A stretch of DNA of 64,000 bases from Methylobacterium mesophilicum (GCF_022179445.1 NZ_BPQU01000009.1:110251-174250); one strand, 5' to 3'; numbered from the stretch's first letter, positions 1-9,832 are shown. Numbers and translations are program-made. Notes: generated by a model from the sequence alone, not told the origin.

Positions 1-357
1 GTACACCTCATCGTCGGTGAGCGGCGTGTAGGAGACCGGGGCAAGCAGGCCCACGTCGGCCCCCGCTGTGCGGGCCGCCTGAGCGTGCCGGATCGCGTCG
101 TCGGTGCGCAGCGCCCCGATCCCCACCAGAAGCGGCACCCGGCCGGCCACCGCCTCGGCGGCGATCTCGACGGCGCGGCGCCGCTCGTCCGGGGACAGGT
201 AGGCGTAGGTCCCGGTGCTGCCGAGCAGGCCGATCGAATCGACCCGGGCCTCCACGAGGCGGTCCAGCAGCCGGCGCAGGGCGGCCGCATCCACGCGGCC
301 GTCCGCGTCGCTCGGAGTGATCGGGAAGGCGGAAAGGCCGGAGATGCGGTTGGGCAT
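1..357 (-). CDS. DapA-family (dihydrodipicolinate synthase / N-acetylneuraminate lyase-like) protein, 3' part outside window
   Basis: The first 119 residues of a class I aldolase of the DHDPS/NAL family are present; the gene runs off the left edge. The N-terminus MPNRISGLSAFPITP is the usual first strand, followed by the loop LLGSTGTYAYLSPDER (normally G-[ST]-T-G-E) and the strand VPLLVGIGAL. The Glu after the loop Gly is replaced by Tyr, which argues against a canonical DapA and for a paralogue with another keto-acid substrate. The Schiff-base lysine lies outside the window. The start at 357 is the first ATG that gives the family N-terminus. Confidence 0.85.
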   Translation of the reverse strand, partial: MPNRISGLSAFPITPSDADGRVDAAALRRLLDRLVEARVDSIGLLGSTGTYAYLSPDERRRAVEIAAEAVAGRVPLLVGIGALRTDDAIRHAQAARTAGADVGLLAPVSYTPLTDDEVY

Positions 358-395
358 GGCGGCATGATAACCGCCCTCGCCCGATCCAGGCAGGC

Positions 396-431
396 CAAAA
401 AAGAAGCCCCGGCGGTGTCCCGCCGGGGCTT
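396..431 (-). terminator. Rho-independent terminator of the Bax-inhibitor gene
   Basis: A perfect 12-bp stem (404-415 with 420-431, loop TGTC) is followed in the minus direction by a T-rich tract (complement of the A-run at 397-402). It lies 24 bp beyond the stop codon of the gene at 456-1226. Confidence 0.85.
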
Positions 432-455
432 GCTCATTCGGGGTTCATGCTGGGC

Positions 456-1226
456 TTAGCGGCGGTCGCCGACCAGGCTGAGCAGGAACTGGAACATGTT
501 GATGAAGTCGAGATAGAGCGTCAGGGCGCCGTTCACCGACATCTTGGCCGCCATCTCACCGTCGAAGCTGCTGGAGAGATACATCTCCTTGAGCTTCTGG
601 GTGTCGTAGGCGGTCAGGCCCGCGAAGATCAGCACGCCGAGCACCGAGATGGCGAACTGCAGCGCCGACGAGGCGAAGAAGATGTTCACCAGCGACGCCA
701 GGATGATGCCGATCAGGCCCATCATCAGGAACGAGCCCATGCCCGACAGGCTGCGCTTGGTCGTGTAGCCGTAGAGGCTCAGCGAACCGAACGCCGCCGC
801 CGTGATAAAGAACACCCGAACCACGCTCGCCCCGGTGAAGACCAGGAGGAGAGAGGACATCGAGGCGCCCATCACCGCCGCAAAGGCCCAGAACATCGTC
901 CGGGCCGACGAGGCCGACATCCGGTCCATCCGCATCGAGAAGACGAAGATGAACGCGAGCGGGGCCAGCATCAGAACCCACTTGAGCGGGCTCGTGTAGA
1001 GGGTCTGACCGAAGGGGGTCAGGATCGGGCGCGTGCCCTGGTAGGCCGCGACCGACGCCATGTTCAGACCGAGGGCGACGAGGCCGGAGATGCCGAGCCC
1101 GACGACCATGTTGTTGTAGACGCCGAGCATGAAGGTGCGCAGGCCCTGATCGACATCGACCTGGGTGCCGGCGTACCCGGACGGCTGCTGGGCGCCGTAC
1201 CGGAAGGGAGAGTTCTCGAATGCCAT
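456..1226 (-). CDS. Bax inhibitor-1/YccA family membrane protein
   Basis: The product has 256 residues. A short polar N-terminus (MAFENSPFRYGAQQ) typical of alphaproteobacterial members precedes about seven hydrophobic helices from residue 30 to the end, as in the BI-1 (UPF0005) family, whose members are channel-like inner-membrane proteins. The last helix carries LTAYDTQKLKEMY, which holds the conserved Asp of the family. A Shine-Dalgarno (AAGGAA) stands just before the ATG. The gene is monocistronic: a strong terminator follows and about 380 bp of non-coding DNA precede it. The physiological role in bacteria is not settled. Confidence 0.93.
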   Translation of the reverse strand: MAFENSPFRYGAQQPSGYAGTQVDVDQGLRTFMLGVYNNMVVGLGISGLVALGLNMASVAAYQGTRPILTPFGQTLYTSPLKWVLMLAPLAFIFVFSMRMDRMSASSARTMFWAFAAVMGASMSSLLLVFTGASVVRVFFITAAAFGSLSLYGYTTKRSLSGMGSFLMMGLIGIILASLVNIFFASSALQFAISVLGVLIFAGLTAYDTQKLKEMYLSSSFDGEMAAKMSVNGALTLYLDFINMFQFLLSLVGDRR

Positions 1227-1607
1227 GGGAGTTTCCTTGCGGAGGCTCTCTCAGCGTGGTGTTTCGGGCGAGGCCCACGCAGGACCTCTGGCGCCAGGCT
1301 GGCACCTCGCACAGGAATATGTTGCGCGGCCGCCGCCCGCACAAGTCCCCAGCCACGGTTGCGGGGGCGCTTTTCCGGTGTCGGAGGATGTATTTTTGTC
1401 CATGAAGTCAGGGATTAAAACGGATTCCCGCGCTCACGGCCCCGGGTTCGACTGGCGGTTGCCCGGATCGCATCGGGTCGATGTCTCTCCGCCCAAGTCT
1501 TAACCATGTGCGGAGACCGGAAGCGGGGCCGCGAAGACCAGCGGTCAGAGCGCGCACCGCCGAAATGGGTACCGGTCCGGCGTCAGCGAGTGCGACTAAT
1601 CAAGGCT
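1227..1607. other. Intergenic region, no gene seen
   Basis: This 381-bp gap separates the Bax-inhibitor start from the stop of the ABC permease gene. An AT-richer patch at 1391-1421 is the likely promoter area for the minus-strand Bax-inhibitor gene. I see no RNA gene or clear repeat. Confidence 0.6.
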
Positions 1608-4187
1608 CTAGATCTGCCGGAGATACGGCGCCGGCTTCTGGCCGAGGATGCGCCACGTGCCGGCCAGCCCGAGCAGGATCGCCAGAGCCACGGCGGCGGT
1701 GGCCGCCACCAGCGCCCCGGACAGGTCGAGGCGGAAGTCGAGGTGCATGACCTTCGCGACGATCACCCAGCCGGCGAGGCTGCCGGCGGCGAGGCCGAAC
1801 ACGGCCGTGGCGAGCCCCAGGGCCGCGTACTCGATGGCGTAGGCGCTGAGCAGTCGCGCCCGGCTGGCGCCCAGGACCTTCAGCACTACGGCGTCGTAGA
1901 GGCGGGCCCGGTGGCCGGCCGCGATGGCCCCGGCCAGCACGAACAGGCTCGCCAGCACCGCCACGGCGCTCGCCCCGCGGATCGCCAGGACCAGACGGCC
2001 GACGAGGTCACCGATCGCGTCGAGCGCGTCCTTCACACGCACGGCGCTCACCGACGGGAACGTCTTGGCGACGTCGCGCAGGATGCGGTTCTCGGCGCCC
2101 GCATCGGTGCCGCCGGGCAGCGACAGGGTGGCGAGGTCCGAATGCGGCGCGCCCCGGAAGGTGCCGGGTGAGAACACCATGACGAAGTTGATGCCGAGGT
2201 TGCGCCACTCCACCCGGCGCAGGTTGAAGATCGTCGCGGTCAGGTCGCGCCCGAGCACGTTGACGGTGACGGTGTCGCCGACCTTCAATCCGAGCTGGCG
2301 CGCGAGGTCCGCTTCGAACGAGACCAGCGGCTTGGCGTCCTGCTCCGCGCTCCACCACGCCCCCTCCGTGAGGGTCGAGCCCTCCGGCACCGTGTCGCCG
2401 TAGGTGATGCCCCGGTCGCCGTCGAGGACCCAAGCGGCGTCCTCCGGGGGGCGGATCTTGCTGGCCGGCACGCCGTTCAGGGCGACGATCCGGCCGCGCA
2501 TCATCGGCACGTCCTCGATCTTGCCGTTGGGGGCCGAGCGCGCCAGGAACGCGCGGAACTCGGCGGCGTCGCGGGACGGGATATCGAGGAAGAACAGGTT
2601 CGGCGCACGCGCCGGCAGGGTCGCGCTGATCGTCCGGCGGACGTTGGCGTCGATCAGGCTGAGGGTGACCAGCAGGGTCACGCCGAGCCCGAGGGACAGC
2701 ACGATGGCGGGGGTCAGCGCGCCCGGCCGGTGGAGGTTCGCCAGCGCCATCCGGGGCGCCGGCCCGCGCGGATGCGGCAGGCGGCGGGCGAGCGCCATCA
2801 GGCCGAGCGCCACCCCGTGCAGCAGCGCGAACGCGATGGCGGCGGCCGCGATGAAGATCAGGGCCACACGCCGGTCGAACGCCGTGCCGACCGCCAGGCC
2901 GACCAGGGCGGCGAGGCTGAGGGCAAGCCAGATCCGGTAGCGCCAACGCGGGCTGACCCGGGCGGGATCGACCGTGTCGCGGAACAAGCCCGAGACCGGC
3001 ACGTCGTGGGCACGGCCGAGCGGCGTGATCGCGAACGCGAAGGCGGTCAGCAGCCCGTAGGCGGCGGCGAGTAGCAATTCCCCCGGCGCCAAAGTCGGAT
3101 TCAAGGGCAACGGCAGGTCGGCGGAGAACAGCGCATCCAGGACGAACGGCAGGCTTGCGCCGACCGCGAGGCCGATCGCCGTGCCGATGCCCGCGATCAG
3201 CATCACCTGAGTCAGGTAGAGGGCGACCACCTGCGAGCCCGGGGCGCCGACGCTCTTGAGCGTCGCGATCGAGGGACGCTTGCGCTCCACGAAGGCGTGG
3301 ACCGCGTTGCCGACGCCCACGCCCCCGACGATCAGCGCCGTCAGCCCCACCAGGGTCAGGAACTGGGTGAAGCGCTCGATGCTCTTGGAAAAGCGCGGGT
3401 CGGCGTTGCCGCGAGACCGGATCTCCCAGCCGGCCTCCGGAGACGCGGTTCGGATCCGCACCTGCGCGGCGTCGAGGTCCGGGTCCCGGGCGGCGTCTTT
3501 CGGCAGGACGATCCGGTAGCTCCAGCGGTTGAGGCTGCCCGGCTGGACGAGGCCGGTGGCGCGCAGCGTCGGCTCCGAGATCATCAGCCTCGGGCCGAAG
3601 CCGATGCCGCCGGCGATCTTGTCGGGCTCCGACGTGAGCGTGCCGCGGATCGCGACCGGGTGCCCGGCGAGCGCGATCCGGTCGCCGACCTTGACGTCGA
3701 GGCGGGTGAGCAGGGCCGGATCCGCTAGCGCGCCCGGCGCCCCGTCGCGCTCGGCCAGCAGGTCGGCGAGCCGGCCCGGCGGATCGGTGACGAGTTCGCC
3801 GGCTGCCGGGTAGGTCGCGGGATCGACGGCCTTCAGCTCGACGAGCGCGGCGTCTCCGCCGCCCGCCACCGCCATGGCGCGCAGGGATGCCACGGCGTCG
3901 ACCGTGCCCTCCCGCGACAGGGCCTGCCGCTCCGTGTCGGTCGCCTCGCGGTTGATCAGGTTGTAGGCGAGGTCGCCCCCGAGGATCCGTCGCCCCTCCC
4001 GGCCGAGGCCGTCGGAGAGCGAGCGCGAGATCGACGCCACGCCGGCGATCGCGGCGACGCCGAGCGCGATGCAGGCGAGGAACACCCCGAAGCCGGACAG
4101 GCCGGCGCGCAACTCGCGCACGGCCAGGCGCAGGGTGAGCGGGAGGCGCCGGGGGGAAGGGTCGGGGCGGGTGACCGTGCCGTGCAT
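1608..4187 (-). CDS. ABC transporter permease, YbbP type (FtsX/MacB superfamily)
   Basis: The product has 859 residues. The N-terminal helix (about 20-45) is followed by a periplasmic domain, an FtsX-type helix block near 255-400 (NAVHAFVERKRPSIATLKSV), a second soluble domain and a C-terminal block of three helices (the last near 830). This two-halved layout matches E. coli YbbP, the permease partner of YbbA. The start at 4187 was chosen because its ATG overlaps the stop of the ATPase gene (TGATG), a typical coupled junction. Conserved synteny with a TesA-like gene, as in E. coli tesA/ybbA/ybbP, supports the call. The substrate is unknown; a lipid or envelope function is usually suspected. 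Confidence 0.92.
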   Translation of the reverse strand: MHGTVTRPDPSPRRLPLTLRLAVRELRAGLSGFGVFLACIALGVAAIAGVASISRSLSDGLGREGRRILGGDLAYNLINREATDTERQALSREGTVDAVASLRAMAVAGGGDAALVELKAVDPATYPAAGELVTDPPGRLADLLAERDGAPGALADPALLTRLDVKVGDRIALAGHPVAIRGTLTSEPDKIAGGIGFGPRLMISEPTLRATGLVQPGSLNRWSYRIVLPKDAARDPDLDAAQVRIRTASPEAGWEIRSRGNADPRFSKSIERFTQFLTLVGLTALIVGGVGVGNAVHAFVERKRPSIATLKSVGAPGSQVVALYLTQVMLIAGIGTAIGLAVGASLPFVLDALFSADLPLPLNPTLAPGELLLAAAYGLLTAFAFAITPLGRAHDVPVSGLFRDTVDPARVSPRWRYRIWLALSLAALVGLAVGTAFDRRVALIFIAAAAIAFALLHGVALGLMALARRLPHPRGPAPRMALANLHRPGALTPAIVLSLGLGVTLLVTLSLIDANVRRTISATLPARAPNLFFLDIPSRDAAEFRAFLARSAPNGKIEDVPMMRGRIVALNGVPASKIRPPEDAAWVLDGDRGITYGDTVPEGSTLTEGAWWSAEQDAKPLVSFEADLARQLGLKVGDTVTVNVLGRDLTATIFNLRRVEWRNLGINFVMVFSPGTFRGAPHSDLATLSLPGGTDAGAENRILRDVAKTFPSVSAVRVKDALDAIGDLVGRLVLAIRGASAVAVLASLFVLAGAIAAGHRARLYDAVVLKVLGASRARLLSAYAIEYAALGLATAVFGLAAGSLAGWVIVAKVMHLDFRLDLSGALVAATAAVALAILLGLAGTWRILGQKPAPYLRQI

Positions 4188-4888
4188 CAGGCGCTCACCG
4201 CCTCCTCGATCCGGCCGGAGCGCAGGCGCACGGTGCGGTCGCACAGGCGGGCGAGGCCGTTGTCGTGGGTGACCAGCACCAGGGTGGCGCCGCGGTCGCG
4301 CTTGAGCCGGAACAACAGGTCGACGATCTGCCGGCCGGTGGCCTCGTCGAGGTTACCGGTGGGCTCGTCGGCCACCAGGATCGCCGGATCGGGGGCGACC
4401 GCCCGGGCGATGGCGACGCGCTGCTGCTCGCCCCCAGAGAGCTGGGCCGGGTAATGGTGCAGCCGGTGCCCGAGGCCGACCGCCTCCAGCTCGGCGCGGG
4501 CGCGCTCTAGGGCGCCGGGCCGGTCGGCCAGCTCCAGCGGCAGCGCGACGTTCTCCAGCGCCGTCATGGTCGGCACGAGGTGGAAGGCCTGGAACACGAT
4601 TCCGATCCGCCGGCCCCGGAACCGGGCCAGCGCGTCCTCGTCGAGGCGGGCGAGGTCGGTGTCCTCGATCACCACGCCGCCGGAATCCGGCCGCTCCAGC
4701 CCGGCCATCACCATCAGCAGGGTCGACTTGCCCGAGCCCGAGGGGCCGACCAGCCCGACCGCCTCGCCGCGATCGACGCTGAGCGAGATGCCGCGCAGGA
4801 CGTGCACCCGCGCTGCCCCGCGGCCGAGGCTCAGATCGATGGCGGACAACGCGATCGCCGGCTCGCGCAGCACCTTGTCGTGGCTCAC
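4187..4888 (-). CDS. ABC transporter ATP-binding protein, YbbA type
   Basis: The product has 233 residues. It carries Walker A (GPSGSGKST), the Q-loop, the ABC signature LSGGEQQR, Walker B (ILVADEPTGNLDEA) and the H-loop (LVLVTHD). The TGNLD stretch after Walker B is typical of the MacB/LolD/YbbA subgroup that pairs with FtsX-like permeases. The GTG at 4888 is preferred as start, since it gives the family length; upstream ATGs would overlap the promoter region of the divergent esterase. The stop overlaps the start of the permease gene. Confidence 0.93.
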   Translation of the reverse strand: MSHDKVLREPAIALSAIDLSLGRGAARVHVLRGISLSVDRGEAVGLVGPSGSGKSTLLMVMAGLERPDSGGVVIEDTDLARLDEDALARFRGRRIGIVFQAFHLVPTMTALENVALPLELADRPGALERARAELEAVGLGHRLHHYPAQLSGGEQQRVAIARAVAPDPAILVADEPTGNLDEATGRQIVDLLFRLKRDRGATLVLVTHDNGLARLCDRTVRLRSGRIEEAVSA

Positions 4889-4981
4889 GGGGCGGACGAT
4901 CTGTGGGCGATGACGAGCATGGCGCGCGAGGTCCTGTCTTGGTTTCAAACTTGGCTGCACGGGCCGTTGATGCAGCGCGAT

Positions 4982-5677
4982 ATGGGGCGCGCATTGGGGC
5001 CGCGCCATGACGGCGTTCGCCCAGCCCGACGGGCCGCCCTGTTTGTCGCAGCGCTAGCGGGTCTGGTGTTCCCTTTCATGACAGCGACCCACGCGGCGAC
5101 CACCGGCCCGGTCAAGCTCGTCGCCCTCGGGGACAGCCTCACCGCCGGCTACCGCCTGCCGTCCGACGCGGCCTTCCCGACCGTGTTGGAGCGCCTGCTC
5201 AAGGCCAAGGGCGCGGACGTGACGGTCGCCAACGCCGGCGTCTCCGGCGACACCGCCACGGGCGGGCTCGACCGGGTCGACTGGTCGGTGCCGGATGGGA
5301 CCGCCGGGGTGATCCTGGAACTCGGCGCCAACGACATGCTGCGCGGCACCGACCCCAAGGTCACCGAGGGGGCGCTCGCGGCGATCATCGAGCGGTTGCA
5401 GACCCGGGGGATCCCGGTGCTGCTCGCCGGCATGCAGGCCGCCCCCAATCTCGGCCCGGACTACAAGGCGCGGTTCGACGCGATCTTCCCGACGTTGGCC
5501 AAGCGCTACGACCTGATCCTCTACCCGTTCTTCCTCGACGGGATCGTCGGCGACCGGGCCCAGCACCTCGATGACGGGCTGCACCCGAACCGGCAGGGCG
5601 TGGAGACCATCGCGACCCGGATCCTCCCCACGGTCGAGACTTTTTTGGGGGGCCTCCGGCAGGGGGCGTCGCGCTGA
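4982..5677 (+). CDS. tesA: GDSL-family arylesterase / acyl-CoA thioesterase I, TesA-like
   Basis: The product has 231 residues with an N-terminal signal peptide (hydrophobic stretch around residues 20-37, Ala-rich cleavage site before TTGPVKL). SGNH hydrolase blocks are complete: block I GDSLTAGY (catalytic Ser), Gly in block II (GVSGDTATGG), block III LELGANDMLRG, and block V DDGLHPN with the Asp/His pair. It should be periplasmic and hydrolyse acyl esters or thioesters. The gene is divergent from the YbbA/YbbP-like pair, as in E. coli. The start could also be the in-frame ATG at 4970. Its stop overlaps the next start (TGATG), so thpR is co-translated. Confidence 0.92.
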   Translation: MGRALGPRHDGVRPARRAALFVAALAGLVFPFMTATHAATTGPVKLVALGDSLTAGYRLPSDAAFPTVLERLLKAKGADVTVANAGVSGDTATGGLDRVDWSVPDGTAGVILELGANDMLRGTDPKVTEGALAAIIERLQTRGIPVLLAGMQAAPNLGPDYKARFDAIFPTLAKRYDLILYPFFLDGIVGDRAQHLDDGLHPNRQGVETIATRILPTVETFLGGLRQGASR

Positions 5678-6216
5678 TGCCGCGCCTGTTCACCGGGCTC
5701 GCGATCCCGACGGAGATTGCCGAGGCGCTGCGGATCTATCGGGGCGGCCTGCCCGGCGCGCGCTGGATCGAGCCAGCCGACTACCACATCACCCTACGGT
5801 TCCTCGGCGATGTCGAGGTGCCGATGGCGGAGGACGTGCTGGAGGCGATGGCCGAGATGCGGGTGCGCCCTGCCCTCACGGTGACCCTCGATGGGCTCGG
5901 CATCTTCGGGGGCGACAGGCCGCGGGCGCTCTACGCGTCGGTGGTGCCGAGCCCGGAGCTGATCGACATCCAGGCCGAGCAGGAGCGGCTGGTCCGTCGG
6001 GCGGGCATCGAGCCCGAACGCAGGAAGTTCACCCCGCACGTCACCCTGGCCCGCCTCAAACGCGACGCCAGCCCGGAGGCGGTGGCGATGTATCTCTCGC
6101 AAGGGCCGGCCTTCGCGCCGCTTTCTTTTGCCGCCGACCGGGTGACGGTGTTCTCGGCCAAGGAATCGACCGGCGGTGGTCCGTACCTCGCGGAGGCTGA
6201 GCTTTCGTTCGTGTGA
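5677..6216 (+). CDS. thpR: RNA 2',3'-cyclic phosphodiesterase (2H family)
   Basis: The product has 179 residues. The two HxTx motifs of the 2H phosphoesterase family are present (HITLRFLG near residue 36 and HVTLARL near 124), together with the GARWIEPADYHITL lead-in typical of ThpR/LigT. Such enzymes hydrolyse 2',3'-cyclic phosphate on RNA to 2'-phosphate and can ligate tRNA half-molecules in vitro. The start overlaps the stop of the upstream esterase gene, so the two form a small operon that converges on coaA. Confidence 0.92.
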   Translation: MPRLFTGLAIPTEIAEALRIYRGGLPGARWIEPADYHITLRFLGDVEVPMAEDVLEAMAEMRVRPALTVTLDGLGIFGGDRPRALYASVVPSPELIDIQAEQERLVRRAGIEPERRKFTPHVTLARLKRDASPEAVAMYLSQGPAFAPLSFAADRVTVFSAKESTGGGPYLAEAELSFV

Positions 6217-6261
6217 GGTGTCAGATCCGAACCGCACGCGCCACCGGATCCTGACCGGCCG

Positions 6262-7251
6262 CTACAACCTCCGCAAAGCCACGCTCTCGATCCGGTGGCT
6301 CGCGCCCTTGGTGAGGATCAGGCTCGCCCGCTGGCGGGTCGGTAAGATATTCTCGCGCAGGTTCGGCAGGTTGATCGTGGTCCAGAGCCGGTCGGCGATG
6401 TCCAGCGCTTCGGTCTCCGGCACCTCGGCGTATTTTCGGAAGTACGAGCGCGGGTCCCGGAACGCGGTCTGGCGCAGCTTCATGAACCGGGTGACGTACC
6501 AGCGGTGCAGGTCGTCCTCGTGGCCGTCGAGATAGATCGAGAAGTCGAAGAAGTCGGAGACGAACGGGATCGCGGTGCCGTCCCGCGGCAGGCGGGCGGG
6601 CTGGAGCACGTTCAGGCCCTCGACGATCAGGATGTCGGGGCTCTCGACCACCCGCTCCTCCCCGGGTACCCGGTCGTAGACCAGGTGGGAATAGAGCGGC
6701 GCGGTCACGCGCTTGTGCCCGGCCTTCACGTCGTGGAGGAAGCGCAGCAGCGAGGCGGTGTCGTAGCTCTCCGGGAAGCCCTTGCGCTCCATCAGGCCGT
6801 GCTCAGCGAGTTCGGCATTCGGGAGCAGGAAGCCATCGGTGGTGACGAGGTCGACCTTCGGGGTGTTGGGCCAGCGGGCCAGCAGGGCGGCCAGGATACG
6901 CGCGGTGGTCGACTTGCCCACCGCCACCGATCCGGCCAGCCCGATGATGTAGGGGGCCTTGGTCTCGCGCTCGGCCAGCAGGAAGCGCTGCGTCGCCTTG
7001 AACAGCCCCTGCGTCGCCGCGACGTAGAGCGAGAGCAGCCGCGACAGCGGCAGGTAGATCGCCACCACTTCCTCGACCGAGATCGGGTCGTTGATCGACT
7101 GCAGCCGCTCGATGTCCTCGGCCTTCAGCGTCAGCGGCGTGTCGGCGCGCAGCTGCGCCCATTCCTCGCGGCTAAACCGGCGATACGGCGAGAGCCGATC
7201 CGATTCGTCGAGGATCGCCTCGACCGAGCCCGGCAGTGCGGCCGCGTTCAC
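6262..7251 (-). CDS. coaA: Type I pantothenate kinase
   Basis: The product has 329 residues and phosphorylates pantothenate, the first step of coenzyme A synthesis in the cytoplasm. It carries the P-loop [15 protein letters not shown], the [12 protein letters not shown] motif with catalytic Asp, [10 protein letters not shown], and a C-terminal [19 protein letters not shown] as in E. coli CoaA (316 residues). The start is GTG 7251, which overlaps the hisE stop (GTGA); an ATG start would need a long unrelated extension. hisE-coaA pairing is common in alphaproteobacteria. Confidence 0.95.
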   Translation of the reverse strand: MNAAALPGSVEAILDESDRLSPYRRFSREEWAQLRADTPLTLKAEDIERLQSINDPISVEEVVAIYLPLSRLLSLYVAATQGLFKATQRFLLAERETKAPYIIGLAGSVAVGKSTTARILAALLARWPNTPKVDLVTTDGFLLPNAELAEHGLMERKGFPESYDTASLLRFLHDVKAGHKRVTAPLYSHLVYDRVPGEERVVESPDILIVEGLNVLQPARLPRDGTAIPFVSDFFDFSIYLDGHEDDLHRWYVTRFMKLRQTAFRDPRSYFRKYAEVPETEALDIADRLWTTINLPNLRENILPTRQRASLILTKGASHRIESVALRRL

Positions 7252-7571
7252 GCGGGGCGCCTCGCGGCCTTCTCGGCGATTCCGCTCTGGGCGGTGCGGC
7301 GTTCCAGCTCCTCCATCACGGCGTCGAGCTCGACGCCGCCGGCGCGGAGCAGAACCACCAGGTGGTAGAGCACGTCCGCGGCCTCGTTCCGCAGGCCGGT
7401 CTTGTCCCCCTGTACGGCCGCGATGGCCGCCTCCACGGCCTCCTCGCCGAGCTTCTTCGCCGCCTTGGCCGGCCCCTCGGACAGGAGCTTGGCCGTGTAG
7501 GAGGTCTCCGGGTCGGTCCCGGCGCGGCTCGCGACGAGCTTGGCGAGGTCGGCGAGCGTGTAGGCGGTCAT
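7248..7571 (-). CDS. hisE: Phosphoribosyl-ATP pyrophosphatase
   Basis: The product has 107 residues and catalyses the second step of histidine synthesis (PR-ATP to PR-AMP plus PPi). The MazG-like helical fold is seen in [17 protein letters not shown] and [14 protein letters not shown], with the metal-binding Glu/Asp residues present. ATG 7571 gives the normal family start ([18 protein letters not shown]). The rest of the his operon is not in this window. The stop overlaps the coaA start by 4 bp. Confidence 0.94.
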   Translation of the reverse strand: MTAYTLADLAKLVASRAGTDPETSYTAKLLSEGPAKAAKKLGEEAVEAAIAAVQGDKTGLRNEAADVLYHLVVLLRAGGVELDAVMEELERRTAQSGIAEKAARRPA

Positions 7572-7651
7572 GACGTGATCTGCATGTGAGGTCGTCTTTT
7601 GTGCAACGTCCCGGATATCCGATCCGGCACGATGCGCCAGCGTTTGATGGT

Positions 7652-7697
7652 GCATCATCGTTCCCCGAAAGCCGGCAACCACCGTTCGGGATGATGC
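7652..7697 (+). repeat. 46-bp palindromic repeat, copy 1
   Basis: The ends are the inverted pair GCATCATC / GATGATGC, with a GAAAGCCGG core and a second inverted segment (CCCGAA / TTCGGG). A near-identical 46-bp copy lies at 21969-22014 and a degraded one in opposite orientation at 31520-31556. It sits in the gap between the pyrB stop and the hisE start. Confidence 0.8.
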
Positions 7698-7827
7698 TCG
7701 AAGGTCCAGCCGAGGCCGTATTCGGCAGGAAACTGCGCTTCAGTCGCCCCGCGGGCAAGCAGCGCGGGTGAAGGCGGCCCGTCTTTGTCGGGCTTATGCG
7801 GTGTCGAAATCGATTCGGCGAAGGTGC

Positions 7828-8775
7828 TCAGCCGTTCGGCAGGTGCCGGGCCAGCGATTCCAGCACGGCCATGCGCACCGCCACCCCCATCTCGACCTGC
7901 TCGCGGATCAGCGACTGCGCGCCGTCGGCGATCTCCGAGGAGATCTCGACCCCGCGGTTCATCGGTCCCGGATGCATCACCAGGGCGTCCGGTTTGGCGA
8001 GCGCCAGCTTCTCGGCGTCCAGGCCGAAATATCGGAAATACTCTTTCACGGAGGGCACGAACGAGCCGTTCATGCGCTCGCGCTGGAGGCGCAGCATCAT
8101 CACGATGTCGCAGCCGTCCAGGCCCTTGCGCATGTCCGTGAAGGTCTCGACGCCGAACCGCGCGATCCCGGCGGGCAGCAGCGTCGAGGGCGCGATCAGG
8201 CGGACCCGGGCGCCCATCGCCTGCAGCAGGATGATGTTCGAGCGCGCCACCCGCGAGTGCAGGACGTCGCCGCAGATCGCGACCTGAAGCCCCGCGATCC
8301 GGCCCTTGTTGCGGCGGATCGTCAGCGCGTCGAGCAGCGCCTGGGTCGGGTGCTCGTGGGCGCCGTCGCCGGCATTCACCACGGCGCAATCGACCTTGCG
8401 GGCGAGCAGGTGCACCGCGCCGGCCGATTCGTGGCGCACCACGATGATGTCCGGCCGCATGGCGTTCAGCGTCGCCGCGGTGTCGATCAGGGTCTCGCCC
8501 TTCTTCACCGAGGAGGAGGCGACCGACATGTTCATCACGTCGGCGCCGAGTCGCTTGCCGGCAAGTTCGAACGAGGATTGCGTCCGGGTCGAGGGCTCGA
8601 AGAACAGGTTGATCTGCGTCCGGCCCCGCAGGGTCGTGCGCTTCTTCTCCACCTGCCGCGAGATGTCGACGGCGGCGTCGGCCGCGTCGAGCAGCACCTC
8701 GATGTCGGGCCGGTTCAGGCCCTCGATGCCGAGGAGGTGCCGGTGCGGGAAGGCCGGAGGCGCGGGACTCGTCAT
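7828..8775 (-). CDS. pyrB: Aspartate carbamoyltransferase catalytic subunit
   Basis: The product has 315 residues. It transfers the carbamoyl group to aspartate in pyrimidine synthesis. The carbamoyl-phosphate site [13 protein letters not shown], the SSVKKGETL loop, [16 protein letters not shown] and the aspartate-side motif [12 protein letters not shown] are all intact. ATG 8775 is the start that gives a normal N-terminus. No pyrI regulatory subunit or pyrC is adjacent. The gene stands alone between the cytochrome b pair (divergent) and hisE. Confidence 0.96.
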   Translation of the reverse strand: MTSPAPPAFPHRHLLGIEGLNRPDIEVLLDAADAAVDISRQVEKKRTTLRGRTQINLFFEPSTRTQSSFELAGKRLGADVMNMSVASSSVKKGETLIDTAATLNAMRPDIIVVRHESAGAVHLLARKVDCAVVNAGDGAHEHPTQALLDALTIRRNKGRIAGLQVAICGDVLHSRVARSNIILLQAMGARVRLIAPSTLLPAGIARFGVETFTDMRKGLDGCDIVMMLRLQRERMNGSFVPSVKEYFRYFGLDAEKLALAKPDALVMHPGPMNRGVEISSEIADGAQSLIREQVEMGVAVRMAVLESLARHLPNG

Positions 8776-8953
8776 GATGAGACCGGGGTGTAGGTCCGGC
8801 TGGTCGTTCCGGCAAGGTGGGCAGGCGCCTGCGGCCCTTTTCATGGCCTGTGCCTGCGGCCTTTATCTCTATGGTTGGTAACTTCGGCGCCCGCGCCACG
8901 TATCAGCCGGATCCCGCGGCATCCGCGCCGCCATCGCCTCGCGAGATGTACGC

Positions 8954-9832
8954 TTGAGAACCGATACTCTGGCCGCCGCCCCGGCGCTCGAAGCCCCGGA
9001 GACCGTCGACGCCTCCGGGCGGCGCTGGTTCTACCGGCACCCCGCAGTGATCCGGGTGGCGCACTGGGTCAACGCCGCGGTGCTGCTGGTGCTGCTGATG
9101 AGCGGCCTGCAGATCTTCAACGCCCACCCGGCGCTGTACTGGGGGGCGGTCTCGACCTTCGACGATCCGGCCCTGGCGATCACCAGCGAGCAGGGACGCG
9201 ACGGCACGAATCGCGGCGTCGTGACGATCGGGTCGCACAGCGTCGACACGACCGGGGTGCTCGGCCTGTCCCGGGAGGGCGACACCGCGGTGGACCGGGC
9301 CTTCCCGGCCTGGGCGACCCTTCCGGCCGACCAGGATCTCGCCACCGGGCGGCGCTGGCATTTTCTGTTCGCTTGGCTCCTGGTGATCAACGGCGCGGTC
9401 TACCTCCTCTACGGGCTGTTCAGCGGCCAGCTCCGCCGCCGCCTGATCCCAGACGGCGACCAGATCCGCGACTTCGCCGGATCCGCGAAGGAGCACCTGC
9501 TGTTACGCTTCCCCGAAGGCGAGGAGGCCAAGCGCTACAACGTGATCCAGAAGCTCACCTACCTCGTCGTGGTGCTGGGCCTCCTGCCCGCCATGGTGCT
9601 GGCGGGGCTCGCCATGTCGCCGGGCGTCGATGCCGCCTGGCCCTGGCTGCCGGAGCTGTTCGGCGGCCGGCAGTCGGCGCGCAGCATCCACTTCATCGCC
9701 GCCGGGCTGCTGGTGCTGTTCGTCGTGGTCCACGTGCTGCTCGTTCTGGTCTCCGGCCTCGTCAACAACATGCGCGGCATGCTCACCGGCTGGTTCAGCC
9801 TGGGCCGTCCCGAGAAGGAGACCGCGCGATGA
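8954..9832 (+). CDS. Cytochrome b/b6-domain membrane subunit of a molybdopterin oxidoreductase
   Basis: The product has 292 residues and about four or five membrane helices (HWVNAAVLLVLLMSG near 40, HFLFAWLLVINGAVYLLYG near 140, a third near 205, and IHFIAAGLLVLFVVVHVLLVL near 250). Histidines in the first, second and last helices fit b-type haem ligands of the Ni-hydrogenase/DMSO-type cytochrome b561 fold. The start is uncertain; TTG 8954 is the most plausible. It overlaps the next gene by 4 bp (ATGA), so it is the likely membrane electron partner of that oxidoreductase. A periplasmic loop of about 80 residues separates helices 1 and 2. Confidence 0.85.
   Translation: MRTDTLAAAPALEAPETVDASGRRWFYRHPAVIRVAHWVNAAVLLVLLMSGLQIFNAHPALYWGAVSTFDDPALAITSEQGRDGTNRGVVTIGSHSVDTTGVLGLSREGDTAVDRAFPAWATLPADQDLATGRRWHFLFAWLLVINGAVYLLYGLFSGQLRRRLIPDGDQIRDFAGSAKEHLLLRFPEGEEAKRYNVIQKLTYLVVVLGLLPAMVLAGLAMSPGVDAAWPWLPELFGGRQSARSIHFIAAGLLVLFVVVHVLLVLVSGLVNNMRGMLTGWFSLGRPEKETAR

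Noticed and set aside
7655..8899. Minus-strand frame that includes the 46-bp repeat
   Set aside because: It is out of frame with pyrB over most of its length, and its end is only the translated repeat.
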